Source: Akkermansiaceae bacterium (GTDB lineage: Bacteria; Verrucomicrobiota; Verrucomicrobiia; Verrucomicrobiales; Akkermansiaceae). From it: 64,000 nucleotides of DNA. Below the pieces are notes generated by a model. That model made no database searches. It saw only the letters and a list, made by a program, of their open reading frames with translations, and was not told where the DNA came from. The stretch is taken from assembly GCA_013041925.1 (NCBI GenBank), contig JABDRB010000021.1:1-64000 (forward strand). Direction: 5' to 3'. A program made the position numbers and the translations under genes. Of the stretch, positions 8,728 to 18,753 are shown piece after piece (the first letter of the stretch is position 1; each line of letters begins with the position of its first letter).

Positions 8728-10200
8728 ATGGCCACCGACTCTCCATCCAAACTCTCACCGGGCTCGTTTAGCAACGACAAAGGCCCAGCCCTACAGAAAG
8801 CGCCAACGGCCGAAGATCACTCATCTGCCGCGCGTGCCTTGCCCCACGCCATGGGCCCCGAGAAGAGTATTCTCTCGTCGATGTTTCAGGATCCACAAGA
8901 ATACATTGCGCAGGCCGTCGAAAACAAGCTGACAGAGGAGCATTTTTACCATCCGGCACACGGTGCCCTGTTTTCCATCCTGATGGAGTCGTTTGAAAAA
9001 AATGAACCCGTCGAGTTGGTTTCGTTTTCGCAGACATTGATGGATCGCGGCGTGATGCCCTCGGTTGGTGGCCCGGCTGCGATCACAGAGATCTATACCT
9101 ACTCCCCGACCCACGCCCACTTCCTGCATCACCTTGATATCGTTAAAGATAAGTATGTGCTGCGCTCGGTGATCAAGCACTGCACCGAGGCCATCACACG
9201 CGCCTACGATGACCAAGAGGAAGTCGAACAACTACTCGACAATGTTGAGCAGCAGGTCTTGGCCATCCGTGAGGGCGCGGAAAAAAATCAGGAGGTTACG
9301 GTCGAGCAATCCGTCGAGCAGGTTATTGACATGCTTCAGGATTTCCTCGCAGGAAAAGGTCAAGGCAATGGCATCCCCACAGGCTACAAGGAAATTGATA
9401 AAATGTCCAGTGGGCTCAAGGCGGGTGAGATGTTTGTTGTAGCAGCACGTCCGTCGATGGGAAAAACGTCATTTGCCATGAACCTGATAGAGCACATGTG
9501 CCTTGACCAAGGGCACTCCTCGATGGTGTTTTCCCTGGAGATGAGTTCGATACAACTCGTTGAGCGCCTGCTCTACGCCCGTGCCCGATTCGACAAATCC
9601 AGCCTGATGAAAGGCTACAAACCAGTCAAAGCGGATTTACTCAAAATCAAACGGGCCTCAGAGGAGATCAAGGAATGTAAGCTATTCATCGACGACACCC
9701 CATCGATCAGCATCAACGAACTGCGGGCCAAGGCACGCCGGAAGAAAAAAGAAGCCGACATCAAGGTGATCGCCGTGGATTACCTCCAGCTTATGCGGTC
9801 GAACTCAAAACAGGCACAGAATTCACGGGAACGTGAGGTGGCTGAAATCTCCGCCGGTCTCAAAGGCCTCGCCAAGGAGTTGGAAATCCCCATCATTGTA
9901 CTAGCCCAGTTAAACCGTGGTCCTGAAAGCCGTGTGGGGACTAGCGGTGGCGGAGGAAAACCCCGAATGTCCGACCTACGTGAGTCCGGATCCATCGAGC
10001 AGGACGCCGATATGGTCGGCCTGCTCTATCGATCGGCCTATTACGCCGACAACAAGGAAGATCGTGACGAAGAAGGCGGAAAAGCCGAGCTTGTTATCGC
10101 CAAAAACCGTAACGGTCCGACTGGTGACGTCCCACTCACCTTTATCAAGGAAATGATGCGCTTCGAGACCCGCGCGTGGGATAATGAGGAGCATGCGTAA
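8728..10200 (+). CDS. dnaB: Replicative DNA helicase DnaB
   Basis: The hexameric helicase that unwinds the fork ahead of the polymerase. The N-terminal primase-interaction domain begins near GPEKSILSSMFQDPQEY. The RecA-like domain carries the Walker A AARPSMGKTSFA, the SLEMSSIQL segment, the Walker B VIAVDYLQLM, and the QLNRGPESR arginine finger region with the DLRESGSIEQDADMV signature. The length of 490 aa is normal and there is no intein. I chose the ATG at 8728. The frame is open from a TTG at 8689, but that start would lie within the DnaA-box-like region and adds hydrophobic residues not typical of DnaB. The gene is preceded by DnaA-box-like motifs. Confidence 0.95.
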   Translation: MATDSPSKLSPGSFSNDKGPALQKAPTAEDHSSAARALPHAMGPEKSILSSMFQDPQEYIAQAVENKLTEEHFYHPAHGALFSILMESFEKNEPVELVSFSQTLMDRGVMPSVGGPAAITEIYTYSPTHAHFLHHLDIVKDKYVLRSVIKHCTEAITRAYDDQEEVEQLLDNVEQQVLAIREGAEKNQEVTVEQSVEQVIDMLQDFLAGKGQGNGIPTGYKEIDKMSSGLKAGEMFVVAARPSMGKTSFAMNLIEHMCLDQGHSSMVFSLEMSSIQLVERLLYARARFDKSSLMKGYKPVKADLLKIKRASEEIKECKLFIDDTPSISINELRAKARRKKKEADIKVIAVDYLQLMRSNSKQAQNSREREVAEISAGLKGLAKELEIPIIVLAQLNRGPESRVGTSGGGGKPRMSDLRESGSIEQDADMVGLLYRSAYYADNKEDRDEEGGKAELVIAKNRNGPTGDVPLTFIKEMMRFETRAWDNEEHA

Positions 10201-10303
10201 AAATCGGAATCTCCCGTAGCAAGACAAAGCCGCATGCTTCGCCCATGAGCCTTCCCTCTCATCCTCGCCCCCCATCCAGCAACATCCACCCTGCAACATT
10301 CAC

Positions 10304-10732
10304 ATGACCGATCATGCTTCTTCCCCTGTAAGAACGAGAGCCGAATCCCTGTGCCCGTGTAAAAGTGGCGAGAGCTACTACACCTGCTGTATGCCGCTCC
10401 ACTACCAAAAGGCCCAACCAGACACCGCCGAGGAGTTGATGCGATCGCGTTACAGCGCCTACTTTTTCAGACTCACGGATTATCTCGTCGAGACCACGCA
10501 CCCGTCCACCCGCGAACCTGGACTCAAAGACGAACTGGAGAAAACCATCCACGACATCAACTGGAAATTTTTAACCATCGTCGGCACCTCCAAAGGAGGG
10601 AAAAACGACAAGGTGGGGAAGGTCGAGTTTATCGCAGATTGTTATGTCGATGGTGAACCGCACGAGCTGCATGAACGCGCGCGGTTCAGACGCTACAAAG
10701 GTGCATGGAAATACCTCGCAGGCAAAGCCTAG
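10304..10732 (+). CDS. YchJ-like SEC-C metal-binding protein
   Basis: A 142-residue protein with an N-terminal SEC-C type cluster (CPCKSGESYYTCC, about residues 18-30), a short zinc-binding module also found at the end of SecA. The following part, ADTAEELMRSRYSAYFFR in approximate pattern, then EFIADCYVDGE and FRRYKGAWKYLAG, matches the YchJ/UPF0225 arrangement (an NTF2-like domain). Function is unknown in the family. It follows dnaB by 103 bp with an A/C-rich leader and converges with the RND pump gene. Confidence 0.8.
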   Translation: MTDHASSPVRTRAESLCPCKSGESYYTCCMPLHYQKAQPDTAEELMRSRYSAYFFRLTDYLVETTHPSTREPGLKDELEKTIHDINWKFLTIVGTSKGGKNDKVGKVEFIADCYVDGEPHELHERARFRRYKGAWKYLAGKA

Positions 10733-10768
10733 ACCTCGATCCTAGGATTCTAGGTGAAAACCCCCTCA

Positions 10769-13700
10769 TCAATCCCCATGCGGGATATTGTAAAGGTCCC
10801 TCAACCCATCTTTGACCTCCTTCGCAATCACCATCAATGCCGGTAAAAGCACCAGTGTGATCAGGGTGGCAAAAAGAATACCAAAGGCGAGCGAACTGGC
10901 CATCGGCTTGAGAAATTGAGCCTGCACTTCCGTCTCAAGCAACAACGGAGCAAGCCCCAAAAAGGTGGTCAGCGAAGTGAGAAGAATCGCGCGGAATCGG
11001 TCAGATCCAGCCTGACGGCATGCCTCAAGCAGGCTCGCCCCCTCAGCTCGCAGGTCATCCACACGGCAAACCAGCACCAGAGAATCGTTAACCACCACCC
11101 CGGACAATGCCAGGATTCCAAAGACAGAGAGGATCGAAACAGGTATCCCCATCAGGTAGTGACCCAACAGCGCACCAATAACCCCAAAGGGAATCACCGA
11201 CATAATCACCAACGGTTTGGCATAACTTTTCAGGGCGATCGCAATCAGAATATAGATGAAGATAATCGAAAAAAGAAAACCGACCACGAGTGATTTCATC
11301 GACTTCGCCCGTTGCTCCGCCTCACCACTCTGACTGACAGAAATCTCAGGAAAACGGGCACGCATCCGAGGGAAAAATTCCTTTTGTAAGCGTTGCAGCA
11401 CTTCGTCGGGCGATGTGATCGATTTATCCACCGACGCCTCAACACCAACGACCCGTTTATTATCGTAACGCTCGATCGACGCCAATGATTCCGAGTATCG
11501 GGTATCGGCAACGGTGTCAAACGGGGCGATGGTTCCGTCCTCTTTACGCACACGCATCTCCCGTAGCGTTTCAATGGATGACCGTTGGTCAAGTGGGTAG
11601 CGCACCATCACACGCACTTCATCACGGCCGCGTTGCACCCGCTGCGCTTCCCGTCCGTAAAAAGCATTACGCACGTTGTGAGCAAGATCACGCTTCGTCA
11701 ATCCGGCAGCCTGTCCTTCAGGTGTGATGGAATAGAGGATCTCGGGTTTCCCCGAATCAAAGGTATCAAGGATATCGTAAACCCCCTGATAGGTTGCAAG
11801 CACCTGCTTCATCTCATCGGCCGCCAGTTTAAGATCCTCCAGATTTTCACTTTCCAAATTTACGACCAAATCACCACCTGGCGGGCCAGCCCTAGCAGCA
11901 ACAGACAGCGCCCTCGCACCCGCAATGGGACCAATCGCCTCGCGCCAGTCTTTGATGATATCCGCGGTCGTGAGAAACTCGCGCGTAGTCGATCGTGTCA
12001 ACTCGGTCACCACCGACACCTGGGTGTTGGTGCTGGCCGATACCTGTAACTCCAAAAAGGGATTATGTCCGTGCTCCTGTTCATACTTCTCCCCAAGCTG
12101 GCGCGCCGTCCGTGCAATCCGTTCGGCATGGTTGTGGAGGTATTGAACCGACTGTCCTTGCTCAAGTTCTAGATTTACCGAGATATTATCGCGGTAAATA
12201 TTAGGGAAAAAGACAAAGCGAAGCTGCCCTGCGGGAAAAAGACCAATGACGAGAATGAAGACCCCCATAAAGGCGCCAACCACAGCGTAACGCCATGTGA
12301 TACAAACCCGAATCATGGGCCTGTAGATGGCATAAATCAACCATTTCAAACCGTTAGCCACGGCCTTCTGGAAGCGTGCCCAGAGTCGGGTCACTGGGTT
12401 ACGTGGCTTTTTATGCACATTGAGGTGCGCCAGATGCGAGGGTAAGATAAGCTTCGATTCAATCAGCGAAAAGATCAGGCAAAAGATCACGGTCGTGGCA
12501 ATCTGGCCAAACACATTCCCCAATCGACCACTCACCTGCGTCAGCGGGAGAAATGCGGCAATGGTCGTGATCACCCCAAACGTCGCAGGAGTCACCACCT
12601 TACTCACACCGCGCACCGTGGTCCTGATCGGACCATCCCCCTCCTCGGCATGGTCGTCTTTTTCCTTCTCCGAATAAATCGATTCACCAATGACGATGGC
12701 GTCATCGACCACAATCCCTAAGACAACAAGAAACCCAAATGCCGAGATGACATTCACGGATAGATCGAGTCCCGGAATAGGAAAAAGGGTCACGGCGCCA
12801 GCCAGGGAAACAGGAATTCCGACCGCCACCCAGAATGCGAGGCGCAGGTTAAGAAACACCATCAGAGAGCCGAGAACTAGCAGCACGCCAATCAAACCAT
12901 TCCGCCCCAACAACGATAATCGATCACGAATATTCACCGAGCCATCAAGCCAACTCGCGACTTGAATTCCCTCGGGTAAATCATGATATCCGCCGACCAC
13001 CTTACGTGCCTGATTGACAGCATCAATAATATCATCATTTCCCTCCGTCGTGATTTTCAAGCTGACGGTGGGTTCACCACGAAAGCGGTTCAGAAATTCC
13101 TGATCGACAAATGCGTCACGGACTTGAGCGACATCTTTGACTAAAACCCGAGTGCCGTCTGGGTTGGTGCGCACCGGGATGTTTTCAAAGTCGGCCTTAC
13201 GATACGCTTGATCACGTGCGCGCAGCGCGATGTCACCTCTTGCCGAGCGGATCACACCACCGCCGAGATCAAACGAATTCCAACTCACGGCGTCCGCAAC
13301 TTCATCAAAGGTCAACTGGTAAAATCGTAACTTTTCCTCCGACGGCTCAATGGACACCTCATAGTCACGCGACCCAAAGGTTTCAATTTTTGAAATCGCC
13401 GACTCACGCAGCAGCGCGTCACGGAGCTTTCTTGCCGCCTCCTTACGCACCGCCTCGGGGGCCTCCCCGAAGAGTTCTACCCAGAGCACATTCCCATTGC
13501 GTTTATTCTCAGTCACCACCGGCTTTTCCGCCTGCTCGGGAAGTGAGGGAATCGCGTCGACCCGGATTTTAACATCATCGAGCAACTTCTCCACAGCATA
13601 CCCATCTTTCGCCTGAATCGTAATCGTGGCGATGTTGTCTTTGCTCACCGACCGGACGTGGTCGATGCCGTCGACCGATTCAATCGACTCCTCGATTTTG

Positions 13701-13912
13701 ATCGCGACGCCGCGTTCGACATCTTCTGGGGTGCCACCACGGATGGGGACACGCACCGTCACCGACTCAGCAGCAAATGCCGGAAACCCCTCCTTGCGCA
13801 CCGTCAACCCCGTGAACACGCCCGCAGCAAGCAGGCTGATCATCAAAATATTCGCCACCACGGGGTTGGTGGCAAACCAGGTGATAAATGGGTGTTTCTG
13901 CAGCGGTGACAT
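10769..13912 (-). CDS. RND-family efflux transporter, inner-membrane permease
   Basis: The proton-driven pump of a tripartite efflux system. The ATG at 13912 (a TTG at 13939 adds nine residues) opens a protein of about 1,047 residues: a first transmembrane helix (NPVVANILMISLLAAGVFTGL), a porter domain, a bundle of helices including the FLVVLGIVVDDAIVIGE segment with the conserved Asp-Asp of proton relay, then a second half repeating the plan (LSGVVVNDSLVLV near the C-terminus). This is the AcrB/MdtB-like hydrophobe/amphiphile group rather than a heavy-metal pump. The preceding membrane-fusion and outer-membrane genes complete the complex. Substrates cannot be inferred. Confidence 0.93.
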   Translation of the reverse strand: MSPLQKHPFITWFATNPVVANILMISLLAAGVFTGLTVRKEGFPAFAAESVTVRVPIRGGTPEDVERGVAIKIEESIESVDGIDHVRSVSKDNIATITIQAKDGYAVEKLLDDVKIRVDAIPSLPEQAEKPVVTENKRNGNVLWVELFGEAPEAVRKEAARKLRDALLRESAISKIETFGSRDYEVSIEPSEEKLRFYQLTFDEVADAVSWNSFDLGGGVIRSARGDIALRARDQAYRKADFENIPVRTNPDGTRVLVKDVAQVRDAFVDQEFLNRFRGEPTVSLKITTEGNDDIIDAVNQARKVVGGYHDLPEGIQVASWLDGSVNIRDRLSLLGRNGLIGVLLVLGSLMVFLNLRLAFWVAVGIPVSLAGAVTLFPIPGLDLSVNVISAFGFLVVLGIVVDDAIVIGESIYSEKEKDDHAEEGDGPIRTTVRGVSKVVTPATFGVITTIAAFLPLTQVSGRLGNVFGQIATTVIFCLIFSLIESKLILPSHLAHLNVHKKPRNPVTRLWARFQKAVANGLKWLIYAIYRPMIRVCITWRYAVVGAFMGVFILVIGLFPAGQLRFVFFPNIYRDNISVNLELEQGQSVQYLHNHAERIARTARQLGEKYEQEHGHNPFLELQVSASTNTQVSVVTELTRSTTREFLTTADIIKDWREAIGPIAGARALSVAARAGPPGGDLVVNLESENLEDLKLAADEMKQVLATYQGVYDILDTFDSGKPEILYSITPEGQAAGLTKRDLAHNVRNAFYGREAQRVQRGRDEVRVMVRYPLDQRSSIETLREMRVRKEDGTIAPFDTVADTRYSESLASIERYDNKRVVGVEASVDKSITSPDEVLQRLQKEFFPRMRARFPEISVSQSGEAEQRAKSMKSLVVGFLFSIIFIYILIAIALKSYAKPLVIMSVIPFGVIGALLGHYLMGIPVSILSVFGILALSGVVVNDSLVLVCRVDDLRAEGASLLEACRQAGSDRFRAILLTSLTTFLGLAPLLLETEVQAQFLKPMASSLAFGILFATLITLVLLPALMVIAKEVKDGLRDLYNIPHGD

Positions 13913-13960
13913 GGATAAAGAAAGGCGATGAGGGGTCAAGTTCAGGAGAATCGGCGGTGC

Positions 13961-15121
13961 TTATTTTTCCTGAGGCTCAACGAGGTCGCCCGATTTAAAG
14001 TTGGTGAGTGGCCGAGAAACAATACGGAGCGGCGGCTTCAGCCCCTCTGTCATCAGGGTCAAAAAAACGTGCCCGTCATCACTATGCACCCGGTGAGCGG
14101 TCAGCCTGCACAGTTGATCATCAGCATTTAAAGCCCAGACAAAACGATCATTCACTAAGGCCGACTCCGGCAGCTTGTAGGCACCCGTGATCAGCTTGGC
14201 GGGAATCGAAGCATTGACAAAGGTCCCGATCCTGAGCGGTCGCGACTCTTCGGCGTAGGGGGTTTTCACCTCAACAATGACGTAGGTCACCTGACTTTGC
14301 ACATCCACCGCAGGTTCTGTTCTGACCAGTTCACCATACCACTTCTGCGTGGACTGAGCGGAACCGGTCAAGGTGACCTCCAATGCCCTACCCGTCTTTT
14401 CACGCGATGCTGCCCCTGGTAATTCGACACGCATCGCTTGCGCTGCCGTTAACGGCAAGCGGATCTCCACCCGCTCGGTCGCCACTAACACACCCAGCGA
14501 TAGCTGAGGGCTGGCAAAATTTCCTTCTGAGGCGGTGCGCTCAAGCACAAGCGCATCGTAGGGCGCCATGATCTGAGTGCGCTGGATATCAATCTCTGCT
14601 TTGTCCACCGCGGCCTCTGCCGATTCAATACCCGCCTCTGCCGATGCGAGCTGAGGTTGACGCAACACAAAATCCGAGGCGGTTGACTTGTCACGGCCCG
14701 ATGCCTCCCAGTCCTCGACCGCCTGCTTCGCTCTGATCTTCTCTTCCGCCCATGCGCGCTTGGCTTGGGATAGATTGGATTTCTCACGCGCTAAGGCCGC
14801 CACATAATCGGCCTCATCAAGTCGCGCCAACACGGTGCCTTTTTTCACCTCGCTGCCGACACGAAATGCAGGGGCCACCTCAATGATCCGACCGCTCACC
14901 TGCGGCGTAATGACCGATTCAAAATAACTTTTCACCGTGCCATAGCTCCGCACCGGGGGACGGTGGTCGGCTGGGGCAACGGTCACCATATCAGCCTGAA
15001 GCACCACTTCATCGACACTCCGAGCAGGTCTCGGTTTTTTACTCGCCGCCAGCTTCTTGAATGCCAACATGGCGAGTAAAACCAAACTGATAGGGAGGAG
15101 GATTTGTGCGATGAGTTTCAT
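13961..15121 (-). CDS. RND efflux membrane-fusion (periplasmic adaptor) protein
   Basis: The adaptor links the RND pump to the outer-membrane channel. It has an N-terminal anchor or signal helix (residues 4-20). A lipoyl/barrel-sandwich half follows (SYFESVITPQVSGRIIEVAP, then KKGTVLARLDEADY), then a helical hairpin rich in Ala/Glu/Lys (about 100-170). The second barrel half (MAPYDALVLERTASEGNF) and a beta-barrel domain come next. The length of 386 aa is normal for the HlyD/AcrA family. The upstream channel gene ends 50 bp before it and the permease starts 48 bp after it, so the three genes are almost certainly one transcription unit. Confidence 0.92.
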   Translation of the reverse strand: MKLIAQILLPISLVLLAMLAFKKLAASKKPRPARSVDEVVLQADMVTVAPADHRPPVRSYGTVKSYFESVITPQVSGRIIEVAPAFRVGSEVKKGTVLARLDEADYVAALAREKSNLSQAKRAWAEEKIRAKQAVEDWEASGRDKSTASDFVLRQPQLASAEAGIESAEAAVDKAEIDIQRTQIMAPYDALVLERTASEGNFASPQLSLGVLVATERVEIRLPLTAAQAMRVELPGAASREKTGRALEVTLTGSAQSTQKWYGELVRTEPAVDVQSQVTYVIVEVKTPYAEESRPLRIGTFVNASIPAKLITGAYKLPESALVNDRFVWALNADDQLCRLTAHRVHSDDGHVFLTLMTEGLKPPLRIVSRPLTNFKSGDLVEPQEK

Positions 15122-15171
15122 GATGATCAGTGCGTAAGGAGCGGCGAGAGTTGGCGGGACATCAAAAAGAG

Positions 15172-16584
15172 TTACAGACCCGTCCCTAAGGCGAGCGCTA
15201 GGGTGACGCGATTTTTCGAGCGGATTGATTGAATATCAATCAGAGATTCTTCGGTATCAAACGAACGTCGCTGGGTGTCGAGCAAGGTCAAAATCTCAAC
15301 CAAACCCGATTCATAATTCCGCCTGATTCGCGCCTCCGCACTGCGGGCCGCAGTCAGTGCCTTACGAGTCGATTGCTCCTGACGGCGAAGGTATTGCTCA
15401 GAACCAAGCGCATTTTCCACCTCACGAAATGCGTTAAGCACGGTCGATTGATACGCGGCAAGCGCCTGCTTCGCCCGTGCGTTGGCAGCGCCCAATTCAG
15501 CACGCCTGCGACCACCATCAAGGAGGGGTGCCACTAAGCCCCCGGTCATCGACCAGACGTTGAATGGTGAGTCGGTAATGCCTTTTAAAGTCGCCGACTG
15601 ATTACCGGCACTCGCCGTCAGCGAAAACCTCGGGTAGAGGTCGCGGTGGGCAACGGTGACTCGAGAGTCGGCCGCCCGGATACGCTGGTATGCAGCATCA
15701 ATATCAGGCCGACGCATCAAAAGATCCGACGGAATCCCAGCACGCACACCCCGCCGGAGCGACGGCCACGAACGACTTGATGATGACGGCGACGCATTCG
15801 GATACCGACCTGTGAGCACGGCCAGTCGACGCGCCGCCTGATCGCGTGCGTCCCGGCGCCGTGACAACTGCGCACGGGTATTTTCGACATCGGTCAGCGC
15901 AAGGTCAAGCTCACCCAAGTCCCCCGTCCCAGCTTCGAATCGACGGTTCACAAGCTGATACGATTTTTGAAAACTCGCGAGCCTCCGACGGGACAAAAGC
16001 ATACGTTTCTCTGCCGCCAACTGATCAAAATACGCCTGCATCGTCTGCGCAGCCATCGACTGACGAGCCGATGCATCATCGGATATCGCCGCAGATCGAT
16101 CACGAGAAGCGGCGGCAACACCAGCACGAATCCGTCCCCAGACATCGATTTCCCACTGGGTATCGAGTGCTAGCGAAAACCGATTTCCTCGCGACGACGC
16201 CCCACCTAACAACATCTGACTACGTGACCCACCGCCGTTGGCACTCAGTGATGGAATCGTCGACGCATAAGCTTTGCGGATGTTAAACCCAGCCTCTTCA
16301 AGGCGAGCAGCACTGGCATGGAGATCTGGGTTATGAGAGAGTGCGTGGTCGACGAATTGACGCAATCGGTCGTCAGCAAAAAGCGTGAGCAAGCCCTGAG
16401 TCACCTCCGGCACAGGTGGCGGAGTCGTGCCGTATCGTTTCGGGATCACGAGCGTTGCGTTCCTGATTTTCGACCATGCCGTCGGCTTATTGACACAACC
16501 GACCATCAGGAGAAAAACAGCCAACCCAAATGTGATGACCAGACACCATGTAGCACCTCGATTTAGGATCAAAAAAGATTTCAT
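15172..16584 (-). CDS. Outer-membrane efflux channel lipoprotein (NodT/OprM family)
   Basis: The outer-membrane channel of the pump. The signal peptide ends in FLLMVGC, a good lipobox with Cys30. The mature part holds two TolC-type repeats, recognisable by LRQFVDHALSHNPDLHASAARLEEA and the later counterpart around RIRAADSRVTVAHRDLYPRF, long Ala/Arg/Gln-rich helices, and an ENALGSEQYLRRQEQSTRKAL segment typical of NodT-type proteins. It is the first gene of the pump operon. The upstream gene (lpxI) ends 33 bp away on the same strand, so the operon may extend further. Confidence 0.92.
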   Translation of the reverse strand: MKSFLILNRGATWCLVITFGLAVFLLMVGCVNKPTAWSKIRNATLVIPKRYGTTPPPVPEVTQGLLTLFADDRLRQFVDHALSHNPDLHASAARLEEAGFNIRKAYASTIPSLSANGGGSRSQMLLGGASSRGNRFSLALDTQWEIDVWGRIRAGVAAASRDRSAAISDDASARQSMAAQTMQAYFDQLAAEKRMLLSRRRLASFQKSYQLVNRRFEAGTGDLGELDLALTDVENTRAQLSRRRDARDQAARRLAVLTGRYPNASPSSSSRSWPSLRRGVRAGIPSDLLMRRPDIDAAYQRIRAADSRVTVAHRDLYPRFSLTASAGNQSATLKGITDSPFNVWSMTGGLVAPLLDGGRRRAELGAANARAKQALAAYQSTVLNAFREVENALGSEQYLRRQEQSTRKALTAARSAEARIRRNYESGLVEILTLLDTQRRSFDTEESLIDIQSIRSKNRVTLALALGTGL

Positions 16585-16617
16585 CGTCTCATCTTCTAAG
16601 GTTGACTAACACAATAT

Positions 16618-17430
16618 TCATACCAGCGCCACGATGGATACTTTATGTTCGTTGCACAAGGCCATGACATCATCACCACCGAGCAGGAGTGTTTTATTAG
16701 CCTCGATCGCGATGACGCCGATACCCGACTTCGCGCAGTTCTTCACGGTGTCCGGACCAACAACCGGAACATCAAAACGGAAGTCTTGGTTCGGTTTGGA
16801 AACTTTTGCCAGCGTAACCTCTTTGCCTTTCCCTAACTCACCGCCACGCCGGATACACGCGTTGGTCCCCTCAAAGGCCTCGACCGCGAGCACGGTGCCA
16901 TTTCTGACCACCACGGTTTGTCCGATATCGAGTCGACTCGTTTCCTTGGCAATTTGAAACCCGTATTGGGCGTCCTCGATTGCCGAATCTTTCAATGCGG
17001 GCCCACAGACGTGACCTTCGCTAGGCATGATATCCTCGAGAAATGTCGTGGCTGGGAGCAGCGTGATGCCGTCTTTTGCCAGTTCTTCAGCAATGGCACC
17101 AAAGATCGACTCCGCATTCTTTTGTTTCAGCCTAGCAAGCAGCATCGCCGTGCGGATGTCGGGTCGAAGATCAAACAGATTGCGTGGTGCGATCTGTCCA
17201 ACCATCACCGCTTCCGTTGCGCCCTCTTTGCCCAGAAACTTGATCATCTTCCCCAGCTGGCCGACGCGAAACCACGCACAGGCGTTGGCTTGGTCAGCAA
17301 GTTCTTCACATGTCTCACCTTTAAAAGCAGCCATCACCAAGCGTGCATCAGGAGCTTTCTCCCGTGCCGCGTCGATAAACGTCTGCGGGTAGATACCCGA
17401 TCCTGAGATAATACCGATGGTGCGTGGCAT
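16618..17430 (-). CDS. lpxI: UDP-2,3-diacylglucosamine diphosphatase, LpxI type
   Basis: It cleaves UDP-2,3-diacylglucosamine to lipid X and UMP in lipid A synthesis at the inner face of the inner membrane. LpxI replaces LpxH in many non-gammaproteobacterial lineages. The 270-residue protein starts with IGIISGSGIYPQTF (the family's N-terminal glycine motif), contains MVGQIAPRNLFDLRPD, and ends with a C-terminal catalytic domain having DIGQTVVVRNGTVLAVEAFEGT and KNCAKSGIGVIAIEA. The presence of lipid A genes supports a Gram-negative envelope. No other lpx genes are adjacent. trpB precedes it by 43 bp. Confidence 0.92.
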   Translation of the reverse strand: MPRTIGIISGSGIYPQTFIDAAREKAPDARLVMAAFKGETCEELADQANACAWFRVGQLGKMIKFLGKEGATEAVMVGQIAPRNLFDLRPDIRTAMLLARLKQKNAESIFGAIAEELAKDGITLLPATTFLEDIMPSEGHVCGPALKDSAIEDAQYGFQIAKETSRLDIGQTVVVRNGTVLAVEAFEGTNACIRRGGELGKGKEVTLAKVSKPNQDFRFDVPVVGPDTVKNCAKSGIGVIAIEANKTLLLGGDDVMALCNEHKVSIVALV

Positions 17431-17473
17431 GGTGGATTGGTGTTATAATACCTTCAAATACTTATCGATGTAA

Positions 17474-18703
17474 TCACTCGCCTGCCCCATCATTCAAAAG
17501 GTATTTGGCAGCTTGCTCGACGTCTTTGTCTCCACGGCCTGAGAGGTTGACAATAATCACCGTGTCCGAGGACAGGGTAGGCGCAATCTTGGACACATGA
17601 GCCATGGCGTGGGAGGACTCGAGCGCTGGCAATATCCCCTCAGTCTCAGCAAGCTCCTTGAACGCGGCAAGCGCCTCGTCGTCAGTCGCATAGGTGTATT
17701 CGGCGCGTCCAATGTCCTTGAGGTAAGCATGCTCTGGGCCTACGGCAGCGTAGTCGAGACCCGCACTGACCGAGTGAGTGAGTTCGATCTGGCCATCGTC
17801 GTTGGCCAGCAACCAGGTTTTCGACCCCTGAAGGACACCGAGTTTCCCTCCTTGGAATCGAGCGGCATGACGCTCTGGCACAATCCCCTCGCCTCCGGCT
17901 TCCACGCCGATCATGCGGATATCCGGATCATTGAGAAACGGGTGAAAAAGACCGATCGCGTTTGAGCCGCCACCGACACAAGCAACCAGCATGTCTGGCA
18001 GCCTTCCTTCTTGCTCAAGGATTTGTTCACGGGCTTCCAAGCCAATCACACGGTGAAAATCGCGAACCATCATCGGGAATGGGTGCGACCCCAAGGCAGA
18101 ACCGAGGATGTAGTGGGTATTTTCCACCGTTGACACCCAGTCGCGCAGTGCCTCGTTCACGGCTTCCTTGAGGGTCGCTTGACCTGCGGTGACAGGAACA
18201 ACCGTGGCCCCCAATAACTGCATCCGGGCGACGTTGAGCGCTTGGCGTTCCATATCGACCGCACCCATGTAAACGATACATTCCATCCCGAAGCGGGCGC
18301 AGACGGTGGCGGTGGCCACACCGTGTTGGCCAGCACCTGTTTCTGCGATGATGCGTTGTTTACCAAGGCGCTTGGCGAGAAGGATCTGCCCGATGGCATT
18401 GTTAATTTTGTGCGCTCCGGTGTGGAGTAAGTCCTCGCGTTTGAGGTAGATTTTGGCGCCGCCGAGTTTTTCGGTCCAGCGCTCGGCGAAATAGAGTGGG
18501 GTTGGCCGACCGCAATACTGGCGTAACAGGTAATCGAGCTCTTTCTGAAACTCGGGGTCGGATTTTGCTTGTTCATATTCGGCCGCAAGCACCTGCATGG
18601 GATCCATCAAGGTTTCGGGGACAAACATGCCGCCATAGGTTCCAAAGTGCCCGTGAGAATCTGGGAGTTGCGGGATTTGCTGTGTAGTATTGGTCGTAGC
18701 CAC
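17474..18703 (-). CDS. trpB: Tryptophan synthase beta subunit
   Basis: It condenses indole with serine to tryptophan using PLP. The N-terminal [14 protein letters not shown], the PLP lysine Lys99 in HTGAHKINN, the glutamate-bearing [15 protein letters not shown] and the phosphate-binding [10 protein letters not shown] are all present. At 409 aa this is the TrpB1 type that partners with TrpA. No trpA or other trp gene is in the window, so this is a separated gene. The start is GTG at 18703, and the conserved core starts about 18 residues later. It lies 50 bp after the squalene/phytoene synthase gene on the same strand. Confidence 0.95.
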   Translation of the reverse strand: MATTNTTQQIPQLPDSHGHFGTYGGMFVPETLMDPMQVLAAEYEQAKSDPEFQKELDYLLRQYCGRPTPLYFAERWTEKLGGAKIYLKREDLLHTGAHKINNAIGQILLAKRLGKQRIIAETGAGQHGVATATVCARFGMECIVYMGAVDMERQALNVARMQLLGATVVPVTAGQATLKEAVNEALRDWVSTVENTHYILGSALGSHPFPMMVRDFHRVIGLEAREQILEQEGRLPDMLVACVGGGSNAIGLFHPFLNDPDIRMIGVEAGGEGIVPERHAARFQGGKLGVLQGSKTWLLANDDGQIELTHSVSAGLDYAAVGPEHAYLKDIGRAEYTYATDDEALAAFKELAETEGILPALESSHAMAHVSKIAPTLSSDTVIIVNLSGRGDKDVEQAAKYLLNDGAGE

Positions 18704-18753
18704 ACCCCTGCCTTAATCCATGAGAACGCATCCTGCAAGTGCTGTTCTTTGAT